Source of the DNA: Aurelia coerulea
Taxonomy: Eukaryota; Cnidaria; Scyphozoa; Semaeostomeae; Ulmaridae
Reading direction: 5' to 3'
Assembly (NCBI GenBank): GCA_039566865.1
Contig: CM076959.1
Span: forward strand, 12,569,501-12,633,500
DNA: 64,000 nucleotides
Position numbers and translations under genes: made by a program
The notes under the pieces: generated by a model
Databases searched by the model: none
What the model saw: only the letters and a program-made list of their open reading frames with translations
What the model was told of the DNA's origin: nothing
Shown: one piece after another, positions 1 through 12,245 of the stretch
Layout: each line of letters opens with the position of its first letter
How positions within the stretch are numbered: position 1 is the stretch's first letter

Positions 1-647
1 ACCTGCACTCTTTTTAGGCTTAGGTTTAACAATTACAAGGCGTGCAGTAATAAGTTTAATTCGGGGGCCTCAGTACCCCAGGCGGAATTCTTCAGGCATT
101 TTACTGGAGAAGGCCACCACGGGTTTCTGAAGGATATTAGTATAAAGATAATCGATAGGCTAACGGGGGGAAATAGGATGCGGGAAAGCTTCTGGCAATA
201 TCGGCTGGATTGCTTTGCCCCTAAGGGATTAAACACTAGGCAGGTTGATACATAGATTTGATTTTTATTTACATTTCGGTTGTTTGGTTGTTTTGATGTT
301 TGCGCTCAGCTTTTCGTTAAGGTCACACGCTGTTTTTTAAGGATCTCTTTTCTGCCAATCCGCTTTTGGATCTTTCTATTGCTTGTTTTGTTATTACACA
401 CATTTATTTAGCTCCCGCGAGACAGACCCCTGCCGCCGACTTTAGCGGCTCTATACTCTGCGCTTTCTTTGATCTTCCTCTTGCCGCTTCTGGTAACATC
501 CCTATTTTAACACCTTTTGCGATTTATTGTATTTAGCGGGATCCCGCTTAGGCTATTGTTTTATATTGTTTTTGAATTTCGAGATGTATATGTATGCTCT
601 GTCTGATTTTGAAAAGTCATTACTGATGAAGGCTTGCGCCGAAACGT
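1..647. other. No gene recognised
   Basis: Low-complexity intergenic-like sequence. Short open frames occur on both strands, but none shows a recognisable domain or splice context. Nothing can be assigned. Confidence 0.4.
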
Positions 648-1541
648 TTAACCCTATTCGTACTGGGGGGGGGGGGCGTTTTTCGCCCCCCCTACCAGTT
701 TTTGCTGCATTACGCTAAAACGACAAGAGATATAACCACCAGTTTTGGTGACTTTTACTCAAATTTCATAGGCAATTAAATTCTTAACATTTCATTGTTC
801 TACCTCTGATCATGTGACCACAGTAATACCATATTTGGAGAGTAGTCAACAAGAAAAAGCTTAAAATGTCCGTAGTTTTCGTGTCGTTTGTTTGATCGAT
901 CTCAAACATGCACCATTCGATTGCATTTGATGAGTACTTTCATTCGATATATAAATTTTTCATATTTGCTGATGTCAGCAAAATTTAATATCTATGACGT
1001 CATTCACATTTATGACGTCATTTACCTAATAAAGAAGTGTCAAATATAAATTTTTTTAGTCTAATTTGCTTCATCTTATTAATTTAATTCATTTTGAGTC
1101 TATATTTACCAGATAAAAGGGCAGGACTGGCAAAAACCTACGATGAAAGTAAATGCATGCAACAAAAGGCTAATTTAAGGCTAATTGTGCTAAAAATAGA
1201 AACTAAAATTTTTTGCAAAGTCTGTATTTTTGAACTATAACATGTTTCCTATTATTTAAAACAAATTTGGAGAAAATCGGTCGAGTGGTTGATTAAATAG
1301 AATTTTTCTGGTTAAGAAGGTATAAATTTGCCAATTTTCGTCAGTTGTTCGGTTGCCTAGCAACGAATCACGTGACCTATTAATTGCCATTGTTATATTT
1401 GAATAGCCAATTGTCTAAAGAACAATAGGGGTAAGTCTCATTGTTATATCTTTTGTAGTTTTGGAGAAAAAGAGGGGGGGCGAAAAACGCCCCCCCCCAG
1501 TACAAAATACCTAAAAAATCGCCCAGTACAGATAGGGTTAA
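648..1541. mobile_element. TTAA-flanked MITE, piggyBac-like, family A
   Basis: The element starts TTAACCCTATTCGTACTGGG and ends in TACAGATAGGGTTAA, so the TTAA target with CCCTA...TAGGG termini is visible at both ends. Directly inside each end is a long G-run/C-run hairpin (about 665-690 and 1473-1498). The interior has no transposase frame; it carries TGACGTCA-rich stretches near 995-1022 shared with the copy at 7925-8657. TTAA target choice and CCCT termini are typical of piggyBac, so this is probably a non-autonomous piggyBac-like element. Confidence 0.75.
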
Positions 1542-1602
1542 CGAATGTGTTTTTTCTTGAGTCTATATATCTATTTTATTACATATTGAGTAGGAGCTTG
1601 TG

Positions 1603-1604
<2 letters not shown>

Positions 1605-1629
<25 letters not shown>
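1605..1629. repeat. (AT)n microsatellite
   Basis: An uninterrupted AT dinucleotide run of about 25 bases. Confidence 0.9.
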
Positions 1630-1633
<4 letters not shown>

Positions 1634-1671
1634 TCTCTCCCTTTGTAACTGGCGCATGAAAACTTAACTTT

Positions 1672-2415
1672 CCATACACTTGAATGCCAATTACGACGGC
1701 GGGCCAGTGCGGCGGCGCAGGCGAGGCGCGGCAAGCCTAGTATTTTTTAATGGTCGTATTTGCATGAGGAGATTCTTTTCGCCAGGAACAGTTAATCATT
1801 TTGCAATTCATCGTCTTAGCAAAGATTAGCGCTCCGCTGAACAGTCAACATTCAGAGTTTACTCGAAACCAGATTTTTTGAAAACTATAACATAAATATT
1901 ATATAAAATGTAAAGAAACCCACTTTTCGTGTTTGCCAAGAGACGCAAAGGCTTGTAAAAAAGCTTTTCCAGTTGCCTTCCAAGTTTATCTGGCCCTCTG
2001 ACTTCCGAAATTCAAATGAACTTATGCCACCAGTCGTACTGCTTTTAAACTGACCATTTGATATGCATTTTTAATGTTAAGATAACTGTCAATATGTTCT
2101 AATACAATTTCACCACTTGCTTTTCAACCCATGAAGCATTTTTTTTAATTTCCTGCTGTTATGTGGTAAACTGAAGCTAAATTTTCTTCGATTATCAAAG
2201 TTTCACCTTAGATCCTCTAGAAACTTTTTAAATATCAGACCTGGCTTTAAAGCCTCAAACAGTATGCTCATTTTTAAAGTTATATAACGCTAGGTAATAA
2301 GAGCGCTCGCTTCGCTCGCGCTTCATCATTCCTGCAATCTTGGACAGAATTTTTGAGAAAAATAACAATTTTCACGGAGTGCAAATGATTTGTAATAGTA
2401 CTTAGAAATCATGAC
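1672..2415. repeat. Dispersed non-coding repeat, inverted partner at 25495-26213
   Basis: From about 1743 to 2415 the sequence is recognisably the reverse complement of 25495-26213, including landmarks such as the CGCTCGCTTCGCTCGCGC stretch and the segment around GCGGAGCGCTAATC or its complement. The GC-rich piece at 1672-1740 instead resembles the reverse complement of 46330-46410. There is no long frame. The terminal structure is not clear, so the class (old MITE or LINE UTR) is unresolved. Confidence 0.65.
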
Positions 2416-2718
2416 CCGCTATCAGCCCCCCTCCCCCCATTCAATGTAGGATTATTTTCGAGCAAAGCAGCAAACTGTAGCTCATAGTAACCAACATTGA
2501 GCGGGGGTAGGGGGTGCAGTTTCTTCTCAGCTTATTATGTCCACGATCGTCTGAATTTTTCATGAAGAAGACTTAACATTTTTAGCAGCTAACTTTTAAC
2601 ACTAGTGATGTAGAGGAGGCAGACACAATGTGCTGCAAACGAAACATATTTTTTTTCTATAACAAATAAGATTTAAAGTACATTAAACAAAACACTACAA
2701 TTTCAATTTAAACTGTTG

Positions 2719-2763
2719 GGGTGAGAGGCAAAAAACCAAGGTTATCGTGTCGCCTCTCACACC
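2719..2763. repeat. Hairpin in LINE A 3' UTR
   Basis: GTGAGAGGC and GCCTCTCAC form a perfect stem around a loop of roughly 24 bases, inside the 3' untranslated end of LINE A. LINE reverse transcriptases often recognise 3' UTR structure, so this may be part of the template-recognition signal; that role is inferred. Confidence 0.5.
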
Positions 2764-2989
2764 ACAACCCTATTTACAATATTTGTATTTTCAAGCAAAA
2801 GAAAGTTAAACTATACAAACAGAAATTGAATGAAGTCAACGGACAACGTATTCAGGGCAAATAGACAGGGGAATAGTACAACAATCTGAGAATCCGCCCA
2901 ATGCCCCATGCCAGAAAGACAAACATTAGGCGAATTTCCAGACCGCTGGAGCACATCCCCTGTCTAAAGGTAAAAATATAGAGTTTAAG

Positions 2990-5172
2990 ATTCCTTCTCT
3001 AAATCGATTTGTGTTTTTGATGTACCTGACAGTACATTGAAGAATCATTTTGTTGGCTATTGTGTTGTAGGTTTTGCTACCAAAAAGTAATGAATCACAT
3101 AAATGATCATCAGGTAATTGAGTTACATCATTAGTTACAATGTTAGATAGTTCTTCAAGCAGGATTTCCCTATGGTGTAAGTATAATTAGCAGTGCAGGA
3201 AGAAATGGGCAATTGATTCCACTACTGCATTGCATGTACACAATGGGGTGTTGTGGCCAAAATTATGCTCAAATCTATGTTCGTTTAGGTCAATAAACCT
3301 AACGCAAAGTCTAGTTATGAGTGCTGAGTCATGGCTGTTAGTGATTCCATGCATGAGGTTTCTTTGAGGCCTTATAATGGAAATCAATGATTTTTTCAAC
3401 TGAGATATTGTCGTAGAGGTTCTTATTTCAGAATCTAAGCCATTCCATATTTTGACACAAGAAGGAAAGAAGCTCTTGGAGTATCTCGTGGTATTTACCT
3501 TGTCCTCCCTAAACGCTCTTTGGTGTCGTAAGTTATACTGTGTGTCACTTCTGGCTGGGATACATTCTCTCAAGTATTGAGGAGTTTGATCATTGACAAT
3601 CTTGTAAAAAAGGCACAACCTTCGATACCATCTTCTGTTACTGAGCGATTCCCAGCCGAGTTCCTCAAGTAATCTGTAAGTATTAGATCCACTCCATGCC
3701 CCGCTGACGGCTAAGGCTGCTTGATATTGCGTGGACTCTAGCTTGCGGGAAAGAGGCATGCTTTGCTCATGGTAAATTACATCGCCATAATCGAGATGTG
3801 GCCTGACATACAGCTTATACATTTGATCAAGAACATCTCGTGATACGTATTTCGAGAGGAATCGGATAATTCCTATCCCTTGCTTGGCCTTAATAATTGC
3901 TGCTCTTACATGTTCAGAAAAACTAAGTTGTTCGTCCAATATCATACCACGATGCTTGTGACTTCCTTCAGGAACAAGTTGGCAATCATTGAAAATCAGA
4001 GGGGGGTGTTGCTTTTTGGAAGTTTTGGTAGAGAAAATTACTTTTTTTGCCTGCTTAGAAGGATCTGGATTGAAGCTCATCTTCCATTTATAAGCCCAGT
4101 TTTGAATAACTGACAAATCATTGTTTAGGGCTTTAGCTGTCTCGTTTATATTACTGACCCGCTTAAAAAGAGAAGTATCATCTGCAAAAAGTTTTACTTT
4201 CGAGGTCACGCCGTCTGCCAAATCGTTTATATAAACGAGGAAAAACAATGGTCCAAGGACTGATCCTTGAGGAACACCAGCCTCGATTCGCTCCCAAGAA
4301 GACATCTTGCCAATCAAGACAACACGTTGATATCTGTCAGCAAGAAAATTTTGTATCAATGAGTATAGTGGCCCGTGGATGCCATTATATTTCAATTTTA
4401 GCAAGAGACCATCATGTCATACCCTATCAAATGCTTTTGATATATCCAGAAAGACAGCCTTCGTTTCCATACGATCTTCAAAGCCAGTATATATCTCATG
4501 GGTTATCGCCAATAATTGGTTGATGGTAGAATCACCTGGGCGGAAGCCAGATTGGTTGGGAGATATTAGTTCATTATCAGATAGATGCTTGTAAATGGCA
4601 TCAAAAAGAATTTTTTCAAAAAGCTTTCCACAAATGGGTAGAAGTGATATAGGCCTGTAGCTCGATATGACTTGACGATTACCTTTCTTATGAACCGGAA
4701 CCACGTTTGCTCTTTTCCAAATTGCTGGGTATTGACCATCCTCGATGCATTTCACAAAAAGCAATTTTAAAGGCTTGCTGCATTCCGAGGCACATAATTT
4801 CAACATACGTATGGATATATCATCAGAACCATGTGCTTTGGTAGGATTTAATTGATTGATTAATTCGACGATTTTATCCTCAGAGATGAGCACAGTCTCT
4901 AGCCGACAGTTGGTTTTCATTGGGAGAGTGGCCGGTAGTCTACTGTCTGTCCGAATAAGTGAACATTGCTTGACAAAGTGATCATTAAATAGCTTTGCTT
5001 TTTGTTCAAAATTGGAGACAAAAATATAATTATCAAGCAGTGGGGGAATACATGTTACTTTCTTCCTATTCAATATCTTGTTGATAGTTTCCCAATATGC
5101 TTTTATTCCAATATTAGGATCACATCGTTTTTGACCAAGATTCTTGTAATAAGTCTCTTTCGCCTGTGCCAC
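2990..5172 (-). pseudogene. LINE A ORF2, reverse transcriptase and C-terminal domain, broken
   Basis: Two in-frame pieces (5172-4417 and 4404-3187) are separated by a single nonsense codon near 4414-4416, where the family has Trp in K-A-F-D-R-V-W-H-D. Reverse transcriptase motifs are present in order: Y-R-P-I-S-L-L-P, the catalytic Asp in F-L-D-I-S-K-A-F-D, G-V-P-Q-G-S, and F-A-D-D. A C-x-C...H-x4-C motif near the end matches the C-terminal zinc-knuckle-like region of several LINE groups. A frameshift near 3180 moves the last ~60 residues (L-P-D-D-H-L-C-D) into another frame. It cannot make a full protein. The clade is not resolved. Confidence 0.85.
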
Positions 5173-5208
5173 AGTTTTTGCTGCTTCACGACGGGCTGCC
5201 TTTACCCC

Positions 5209-5728
5209 TTACAGATCTCCCTGTTGTCTACCCTTTTCAATGAAATTGCGATAGAGGCGATGCTTACGACGAATGGCCGTTTTAACTCCTTTGGTTATCC
5301 ATGGTGGTTCCTTGGGGTTGCAAGTGATTTCTGAATTAGGAACATACTTCGAAATAACTCCAAGAAATATCATAGAAGAACATTCGGTAGCACCATTAAC
5401 GTCAAGACCCAATAACTCATTTCTCATACTGTTTGATTCAATTCAGCCTTAAGCGAGTCTACATCTGCTTTATCATATTCCCATATGCGACGCCTGTAAG
5501 GGGGTGGAGATGGAATTTGTAAGTTAATGATTCCATAGACTAACTCGTGATGACATCTTTCATGTAATGAAGGATGTACACCTGATTCTACAAAAAGGTT
5601 TGGTTGATTTGTGAAAATTAAATCAATACAACTCTTTGCGTTCTGACAATAATGCGTTGGCTCGAAACATATTAACTCTATAAGGGCAGTTTCTTCAAAA
5701 TAGATTTGATAATTGGCATCCCATTCTA
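5209..5728 (-). pseudogene. LINE A APE endonuclease C-terminal part, broken
   Basis: Contains S-C-I-D-L-I-F-T-N-Q-P and E-R-C-H-H-E-L-V, the usual APE endonuclease end in which S-D-H is replaced here by C-H-H. It is followed by a basic linker into the reverse transcriptase. There is a frameshift near 5425 and a stop at 5209-5211, so it is inactive. The upstream end is cut by the MITE at 5729. Confidence 0.8.
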
Positions 5729-6510
5729 CAGGGTGTCCCAAAAACATGTGCGCTATTTGAGTGGCTTCTGCGGAGTAGCCATAAATCCAATTTTTTTGTT
5801 TTTAAGATTCTTGACAGAAGAGACTTTATATTAAAGGTTGGCTCCGAGTTTGAGTAAATCTGATCACTAGTTGCTGATTTATGGAGCAAGAAAGCCAAAA
5901 TTATTGGCTGCCTCAAAACCAGAGGATTCATAATTTTCCATTGCGTTGAAATCAACGAAATTGATTGAAAAAAAACATACCTAGCCCTGTTTTCTGATGT
6001 TAATAAGTGAGACAGATAGTAATCTATTGAATTTTGTGACAACCAAGAATATTGGACATAGCTAGGGTTGCTAGGAATGGAAATGTGCAACACAAGTGCT
6101 TCAGGCCATGTCATGCGTCCATCAGATATTTTGCTTCTCAAAAGTGATAAAGTCGTTTTAAACCAACAATATTGCGTTCAGCATGCTGCTTTGTCGATAT
6201 TAATGAAGAATATGGTCATTATTCACTCCCAAATGCGTTTCCTGGCATGACTGTAAAGTTTAAGTTCATTTGATGTTAAAACTCAAGTTATAAGGTTAAG
6301 CACGGAGATAAAATCCTCTGGTTTTGAAGCAACCAGTGATTGTGACTTTCTTTCTCAATAAATCAGCAACCACTTCACTGATTTACACAAACTCGGTTCC
6401 AAACTCTAAGTTGAAATCTCTCCTATTCACAGATCTAAAAACAAGGAAGTTAGATTTATGGCTTTTCCACAGTAGCCATTCAAAAGACGCACATGTTTTG
6501 GGACACCCTG
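5729..6510. mobile_element. TA-flanked TIR MITE (Tc1/mariner-like)
   Basis: Begins CAGGGTGTCCCAAAA and ends TTTTGGGACACCCTG, with TA on each side (5727-5728 and 6511-6512). The inverted termini run about 210 bp and match imperfectly. No transposase frame is present. A TA target and short CAGGG termini suggest a Tc1/mariner-type non-autonomous element. It inserted into the endonuclease region of LINE A. Confidence 0.85.
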
Positions 6511-6817
6511 TACATGTTCATGGTTATTAGTTTACTTGATATATTCATATTGACGACGATAAGGCATCATTGCAATTAGAGCTGAATTTGTGCAGCATGG
6601 CAACATCATAATCAATATCTAGACAATCAATATCTATACGTATGCTCCCCTAGAATCTAGTTTTCAAGTTTCTTTGTATCCTCACTAATTTCAGGGAATG
6701 CTGTTATAGTTGGGGTTGCAAGTGGAAAGAGGAGGGTGGGATATAGTGGGGCCTTCATGTCTCCCATCATTTCTTGGCATTGAAAAACAATATGCAACCT
6801 ACAAATACAGGGTGTCC

Positions 6818-7775
6818 CAAAAAATGTCCGACTTTTAAACTTGAATATTTCCGAGACTGCTTGATGTATAAGAACCATTTGGACATTTTTTGAAAGCTGA
6901 AACATATAATTTTCTGTGTAGTCTATCGCTGTTTAATTTTTGGAATTTTTAGGAAACCAGGGGGTTCCTTAAAATTGATGCCAATTTTAAGCGTTTTTTA
7001 CTCTTCACTTTACCCTTTATTATTCTCCAATTTTATTCAAATTTCTAAATAGACTTGTCCAGATAGTCCAGAAAACACAATTAAAAGCACTTTTAGAAAC
7101 TTGAGAATGTAATTCACAAACTTGAAAAATTTCCAAATATTAGATGTTGCAAGACGGGGGGACATTTAAGACTTAGTTATGAACAATGCAGTCGCTCTAG
7201 CCCATTGGTAGTGAACATGTCAACTTTGTCAAGTTTTGGTCTGTTATGCAAGTTTTCCGCTTTGAAATTAAATGCATCTCGGACAGTTAGGTAGATTCTT
7301 TGATGGCATTTTCAAATTTGCTCAATCATTCTTTCGAAACTAGGCAATTATCTTTGTTTCTCCAACTCTGTACATTTCAATGTTAATCTTGATGTATGCA
7401 TCGCTGCGTTATCTGGGATAACATACCTCCTTACCAGTGGTAGCAGTTAGATTTCTGCTAATTCGAGTTACTCATCTTCAAAGAATGAAACTTGAAGCTT
7501 TCTTTTCCACTAAGAAAAGGGGGGGGGAGGGGCTACTTTGTTTGTTTTTCAACTGTAAATATCATTGTAAAGTTAGATAACGGTAGAGCAAAGGTGCAGA
7601 AAACATGCAAAAATTGGTCATAACTTTGAGAGCCCCCTGGTTTCTTAGAATTTGTCAAATTTGAACTGCAATAGACTCAAAAGAAAATTACATGTCTCTG
7701 TTCTCAAATGATACCAGAACTGTTAATATAAATCAAATTTTTTCCGATTTATTCAAATTTAAAAGTCGGACACTA
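6818..7775. mobile_element. TA-type TIR MITE, right tip lost
   Basis: The left end at 6818 (after TA) reads CAGGGTGTCCCAAAAAATG. The inverted partner at about 7620-7775 shares the AAAAGTCGGACA segment and the paired CCAGGGGG/CCCCCTGG blocks, but the last ~20 bases of the right terminus are missing. There is no coding capacity. Confidence 0.7.
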
Positions 7776-7924
7776 CTGCCGCCACACGTCTTCAGTTTGT
7801 GCAGGTGGTGGAAATTCAGCATTTTCAATGGGGAGGTTGGGAGGCAAGCACCGTCAATTTTCCAAATCGAGCAAATGCTTTTTTTCAGGTATCTTGCTGG
7901 AAGAGCGGTCATAAATAGAGTCCT

Positions 7925-8657
7925 TTAACCCTATTGTACCTGGGGGGACAAAAAATGCCCCCCCGACCAAACTTTTGATTATAAAACAGAGAGGACATAG
8001 AAAAATGAGCTGAAACATCCATGACTTTTCCTACTTTTTAATTGGCAATTAAATTTTAGACTTTTCATTGTCATGAATTAAGTCACGTGACCAGTAAATA
8101 CCCATATTTGGAAAGTAGTCACAAAGAAAATCACAAAAACAGTCATAATTCCTTTGTCTTAACCTTGATGAAGTTGTGATTGGTACCAAACGATTTCCCT
8201 TGCAAAGTACTTTCATTTGATATATACATTATTCATATTTGCTGACATCAGCAAATTATAGATTCCATGACGTCATGCAAATTGATGACGTCATATCTCT
8301 AATAAAGAAAGACAAAATTTTCAAATTTTGATATAATTTGATGGATAAACATATTCTCTTCATTTTCTAGTAGTTTATTGAGGTTTTCATACATTTTATT
8401 TGAATTAATTAGCACTTTTTGTGTTTTCAGTACTGAAGCTTATATCTGACATGGTCCCATTGTTTGGTCGCTTGGCAACGAACCACGTGACTAATTAGCA
8501 TTAAATTCTATAATTAGACTCATAATAGATGTACTTACTATTTTGCGAAGTTACAATGTCATACTAATTATGGTTTTGGAGACAATTAGGGGGGGGCATT
8601 TTTTGCCCTCCACCGGGCAGTGGTCTGACCCTAGGAGCCCGGGTAGAATAGGGTTAA
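7925..8657. mobile_element. TTAA-flanked MITE, piggyBac-like, family A
   Basis: Starts TTAACCCTATTGTACC and ends TAGAATAGGGTTAA. G/C-run hairpins sit just inside both ends. The interior shares the paired TGACGTCA blocks and other landmarks with 648-1541, in the same orientation. No transposase frame. Confidence 0.8.
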
Positions 8658-9288
8658 TGTGCTATGAGAATATGTATATCAGATTTCAAAACTATTTATA
8701 TTCAGCAGCTATGACAGAAAAAGGCAACAATGTATTATTAAGGTAGGTACAAGAGCATCAAGGACTGTGGGGGCCCCCAGGAAAATTTGTCAGTACACGC
8801 CATCTATGTTAGCTTGGAATGCCTTTCAAGAATCACGACCTTATATTTGCAAGTCCTGAATTTGGATTTTGACAATTTTGTAGTCTTTTTTTTAAAGAGT
8901 AACATCCCTCAGGAAAATTTTTGAGTAAAGTTAATTAATTTTGGCTTAGGAGATCTCTTGGATGCCTTGCATGCCAGTGCCAAATTTGAATATTTGACGA
9001 CATGAATAACCACTGCTGAACAAATTTTTGCACGAACAATCCTTACTTTGTCTTAGAACGCTCCTCGCAATCCAATTTTTGCCTGTCCCTAACATTGATC
9101 CAATTTCTGCTTGTACCCAACAACCTTTTTCATGTTTTTGAAATCAATGAAAGTGAATGAAATTTTTAGAATATGTTTTTGAGCTTGTGAATTCTGTTTG
9201 CTCTTTCCAGATAAAGAAACGTCTATTTCTTTCCGATGACTGGTTTCTTCGTTGCACTTTCGATCCCACCTACGTTTCCGACTCGATT
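8658..9288. other. No gene recognised
   Basis: AT-rich sequence with no domain-bearing frame and no clear repeat termini. Confidence 0.4.
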
Positions 9289-10618
9289 TATTTAAATCCA
9301 TATGTAAGTATTATTTGCCACGTCAATTAGAAATATTTACAAGTTTTACAAATATAAGAATAGATACAATACAATATATAAGGTTAAAAACGTAAAGGAA
9401 AAACATTCCTAATTACAGTGACGGTGATAGCATTAAAGGGTCAAGATGACCTTCATTCCGAAGTGATCCCCTTAGAGGTGCTGGAACGTGAGAAAAAAAG
9501 AAAACTGTAGTTGATTCCCGCATAAAACATGGTTTAATAGACCATACCATCATCTGGAGAGATGACGACGAGTCTTAACCCTATCAGGACTAGGGTATTT
9601 GATGCTCTAGGAAGACTATGGTGGGGGGCTGATTCAGCCCCTCCTGTTTTATTCCGTTCTGAACGATGTAGAGCCTTGAAACTTAGCATGTGCATAGTAC
9701 ATCATGAGTTGAACCCAAATAAATCTATTTTTAGTTACAGCACTTGACGTGCTCACTGCTCATGACGTCACAATATAGAATGTTCAAAGTCAATAGGGTT
9801 CAGTACTAAAGATTTTAAATCGTTGATTGTGAGAAAACGAAAGGCAATAAGGACATGGGTCCAATTTTAATGTATTCTATTGTTGAATAGCTATTGCTTT
9901 GCAAAGAAAGATTTGTAAAAAGTGATGACGCCATCACACAGGAATTCAAAGAATGTGCGCATGCGTACAGCCAAAATACGCATAATCATACGCTTGAATT
10001 AGAAACAAATTATGCAGTTGGATAGAAGATCAAATGTAGTATATATTCCTCCAATTTCATTGTTTTCCTGAATTTGCTGTTGATTTCATTAGCATTTATT
10101 GAAATTTTGCAAAGATATCTTACAAAAATTGATCGCGCTTACCCCCTGGAATGAACTTAATTTTTCTAAAAAGTTCATTTTTGATCATAAAAAGGATAAA
10201 AACTAAAAGTCAGAAAGTTTCAGCGTTGTAAGTGCACTTGGTAAAAATCCACAGAAGAAAAGCCGCCATCAGCCCCTCCCCCAGGCTTGATAGGGTTAAT
10301 AGAAGTCATATATGTAACCTTCCTCCTTTTGCATATTTTGGAAAAAATTCTTTTTGATCTTATGTTTGAACTTGTGGATATTTTTTGTTGATTTCATTTG
10401 AGAAGAAAGACTATTCCATGTTTTGATCCCTAGACAAGATAGACATTTTTGTCCAGCATTACTTTTGCGAAATAGAATACTGTATCCAATTTGAACTTGG
10501 ACCTTCGTGTTGTTCGGCCCTGGTTGACTGGACGGAATCTCTCAGCACTGTACGCTGGTGCAGTTCCTCTGAAAAATTTCGTTATGTTGACACAGACACA
10601 TTGATCTATCCCGTTCTT
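9289..10618 (-). mobile_element. LINE 3'-terminal fragment, split by a MITE
   Basis: The minus strand matches the plus-strand fragment at 23222-23853 at roughly 90 percent by eye. It covers the last ~95 codons of ORF2 (V-Q-I-G-Y-S-I-like and W-N-S-L-like segments) plus the 3' UTR. The piggyBac-like element at 9575-10299 interrupts it. Its 5' truncation (about 10610) falls at nearly the same base as that of the copy at 23222. Confidence 0.75.
9575..10299. mobile_element. TTAA-flanked MITE, piggyBac-like, family B, with readable empty site
   Basis: Starts TTAACCCTATCAGGACTAGG and ends CTTGATAGGGTTAA, with G/C-run hairpins next to both ends. The host LINE copy at 23545-23548 has a single uninterrupted TTAA at the corresponding place (complement of GAGTCTTAATAGAAG), so the insertion boundaries and the 4-bp TTAA duplication are directly supported. 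A truncated relative lies at 14749-15145. Confidence 0.88.
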
Positions 10619-12245
10619 AAGTCCTTAAGTTCTTAAGTCCTGTTCTTAAGATCCCATCCAATACTCTTGGTACTACAAGTGTTCAAACATCTGAACTTTT
10701 GTCGGCATACATGGTAGATAGAGACATAAAAATTCGTCAAATACCTTTTGCTCTGTGATTTCACCTGTGCCACTACCTTGCCGAATTCAATTGGATTCAT
10801 CAAGGCAGTAGTACAGCTTTTATACCAACCATTAGATTTGCATGTGTGCAACTTCAACAGTAAATATGCTTTTCTAAAGATTCACCAGCTGCTTTTCAGG
10901 CTACGGAATAATATTTTAAAATCCCATGCTGCTATTTTGCGAGGTAAGGCTATATTACTTTGCATTTGTGCAGTTTCATTTTTGCTACGTGCTACATTTT
11001 TAAGTAGGCTTTAGTGTTGAAAAGGGGATATTTACGTTCCTTTTTAAAATTGAAAACAAGGCATGAGCAGCGATTCAACGTAATATGGATTTCAAAGATG
11101 ACAAATTGATGTTGTTTGCCTTTATAAGAAATGTTGTTTAACTTGAAAACGCTGCAAGTTAGTAAAAAAGGCTTTAACCAACAGCGCAAAGATGTAAATT
11201 TCACCAAACTTAGTAATGTTTTTTTTGCTAAATATTGAAATGCCGTTGTCAGCCATGATCTATTATAACCGCAACACCTACATTCGCATGAAATGAAAGT
11301 TGTTTTTCCCTGTGTCCCTGACATGGCACGAACAGAGCAACTTTATGCAGCTTGTCTCGCAGCTTCTGCTGGCAACCATTTAGCCTTCCTAACATCTTTT
11401 TTGCAAAATCGTAAGACTGAAGGCAAATATGACTTGTATCCGAAGAATGGCTATACAGTAATGCCTATTCAGTATATTAATTATATAAGTGGCTGTTTCA
11501 GCTCCTGTCCTCGAATTCACACTTTCCATCATCAGTAGCCTCTCCTTGACGTCTCTATCGAAATCGACATGCCTGCCAACGACTGCATCTTATCTTTTCT
11601 TGAAAGATCAGGCATTGTGTTTGCAGATATTCTAAATATTTTGTAACTTTTGACTTCTTTCCCTATTTCACTTCTTTCACGTTTTGAGACTCCGGAGACA
11701 TGTATGTGACAAAGTCTGGACGTGATTTACGGCTCTCCATCCACCTATCAAGCAAAGGGCAATATCTTGCTACAAGAGCAACAATTCTCTCGGAAATTGC
11801 AATCATCGTCATTTCCGTCACCTCTGAAGGCAATGTCGTGGCATGCAAGAGTCTTGGCAACGTTAAGCAACACTTCTACTACCTCCTCATTTTCAACAAC
11901 ATCTTTTGCCTCCTGAATTGTAGAATTTCTTCCAGCTCTGTCAATCAACATGTCGACGTGGCACAAAGGATCGCAAAATCGTGCACATGCTTTCAATGCT
12001 TTTCTGTGGCATTCTGAACTGAAGTATTCAGACAGCTTACCCTTTCTGTTCGCTCCTCTGCTTTTTGTCTTATCCCAAGAAGATACACCTTGCTCACACC
12101 ACGGACGTGCACGTTCATGGCAAGGCCGTACACATAACATTTTTAGCAGGGGACAGTAGATAGTTCGAAGGAAAAAGGAAAGGAAATGAGCAGCAATTTG
12201 ATTCAAATATGATTAGCACTGGCAACTCATAGCTCAACATGAACA
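10619..12245. repeat. Left arm of 8.5-kb inverted repeat (1627 bp)
   Basis: Reverse complement of 17526-19152 with no net gaps: mirrored positions always sum to 29771. At least ten substitutions are visible, mostly found through protein-level differences, implying about 99.4 percent identity. The outer tip is rich in CTTAAG and itself repetitive. No target-site duplication is visible at the outer edges. The arm carries a broken hAT transposase segment. Confidence 0.95.
11293..12206 (-). pseudogene. hAT transposase N-terminal half, broken (left arm)
   Basis: Mirror copy of the segment at 17565-18478. It has a TTF-type zinc-finger-like start (C-x3-C, then G-V-S-S-W, then E-C-H-R-K), followed by a DUF4371-like region (H-D-I-A-F-R-G-D-G), a frameshift, then S-P-E-S-Q-N. 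After more damage come Q-S-Y-D-F-A-K and F-V-P-C-Q-G-H, matching the G-Q-S-Y-D and V-H-C-x-A-H segments of hAT transposases of the ZMYM/P52rIPK-like type. The catalytic core beyond this and the C-terminal dimerisation domain are missing. Non-functional. Confidence 0.75.

Larger units (their letters stand above)
2650..6600 (-). mobile_element. Degenerate non-LTR retrotransposon (LINE A), interrupted by a MITE
   Basis: A minus-strand LINE. Its 3' end lies near 2650-2660, by a short A run on the coding strand. Its reverse transcriptase region is 2990-5172 and the end of its APE endonuclease is at 5209-5728. The TA-flanked MITE at 5729-6510 splits the endonuclease. Across that insert the frame appears to resume (N-H-E-H-V then E-W-D-A-N), so the LINE extends to at least about 6560. 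The same C-terminal Cys/His family is seen at 23854-25260 and 49338-51940. Confidence 0.75.
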
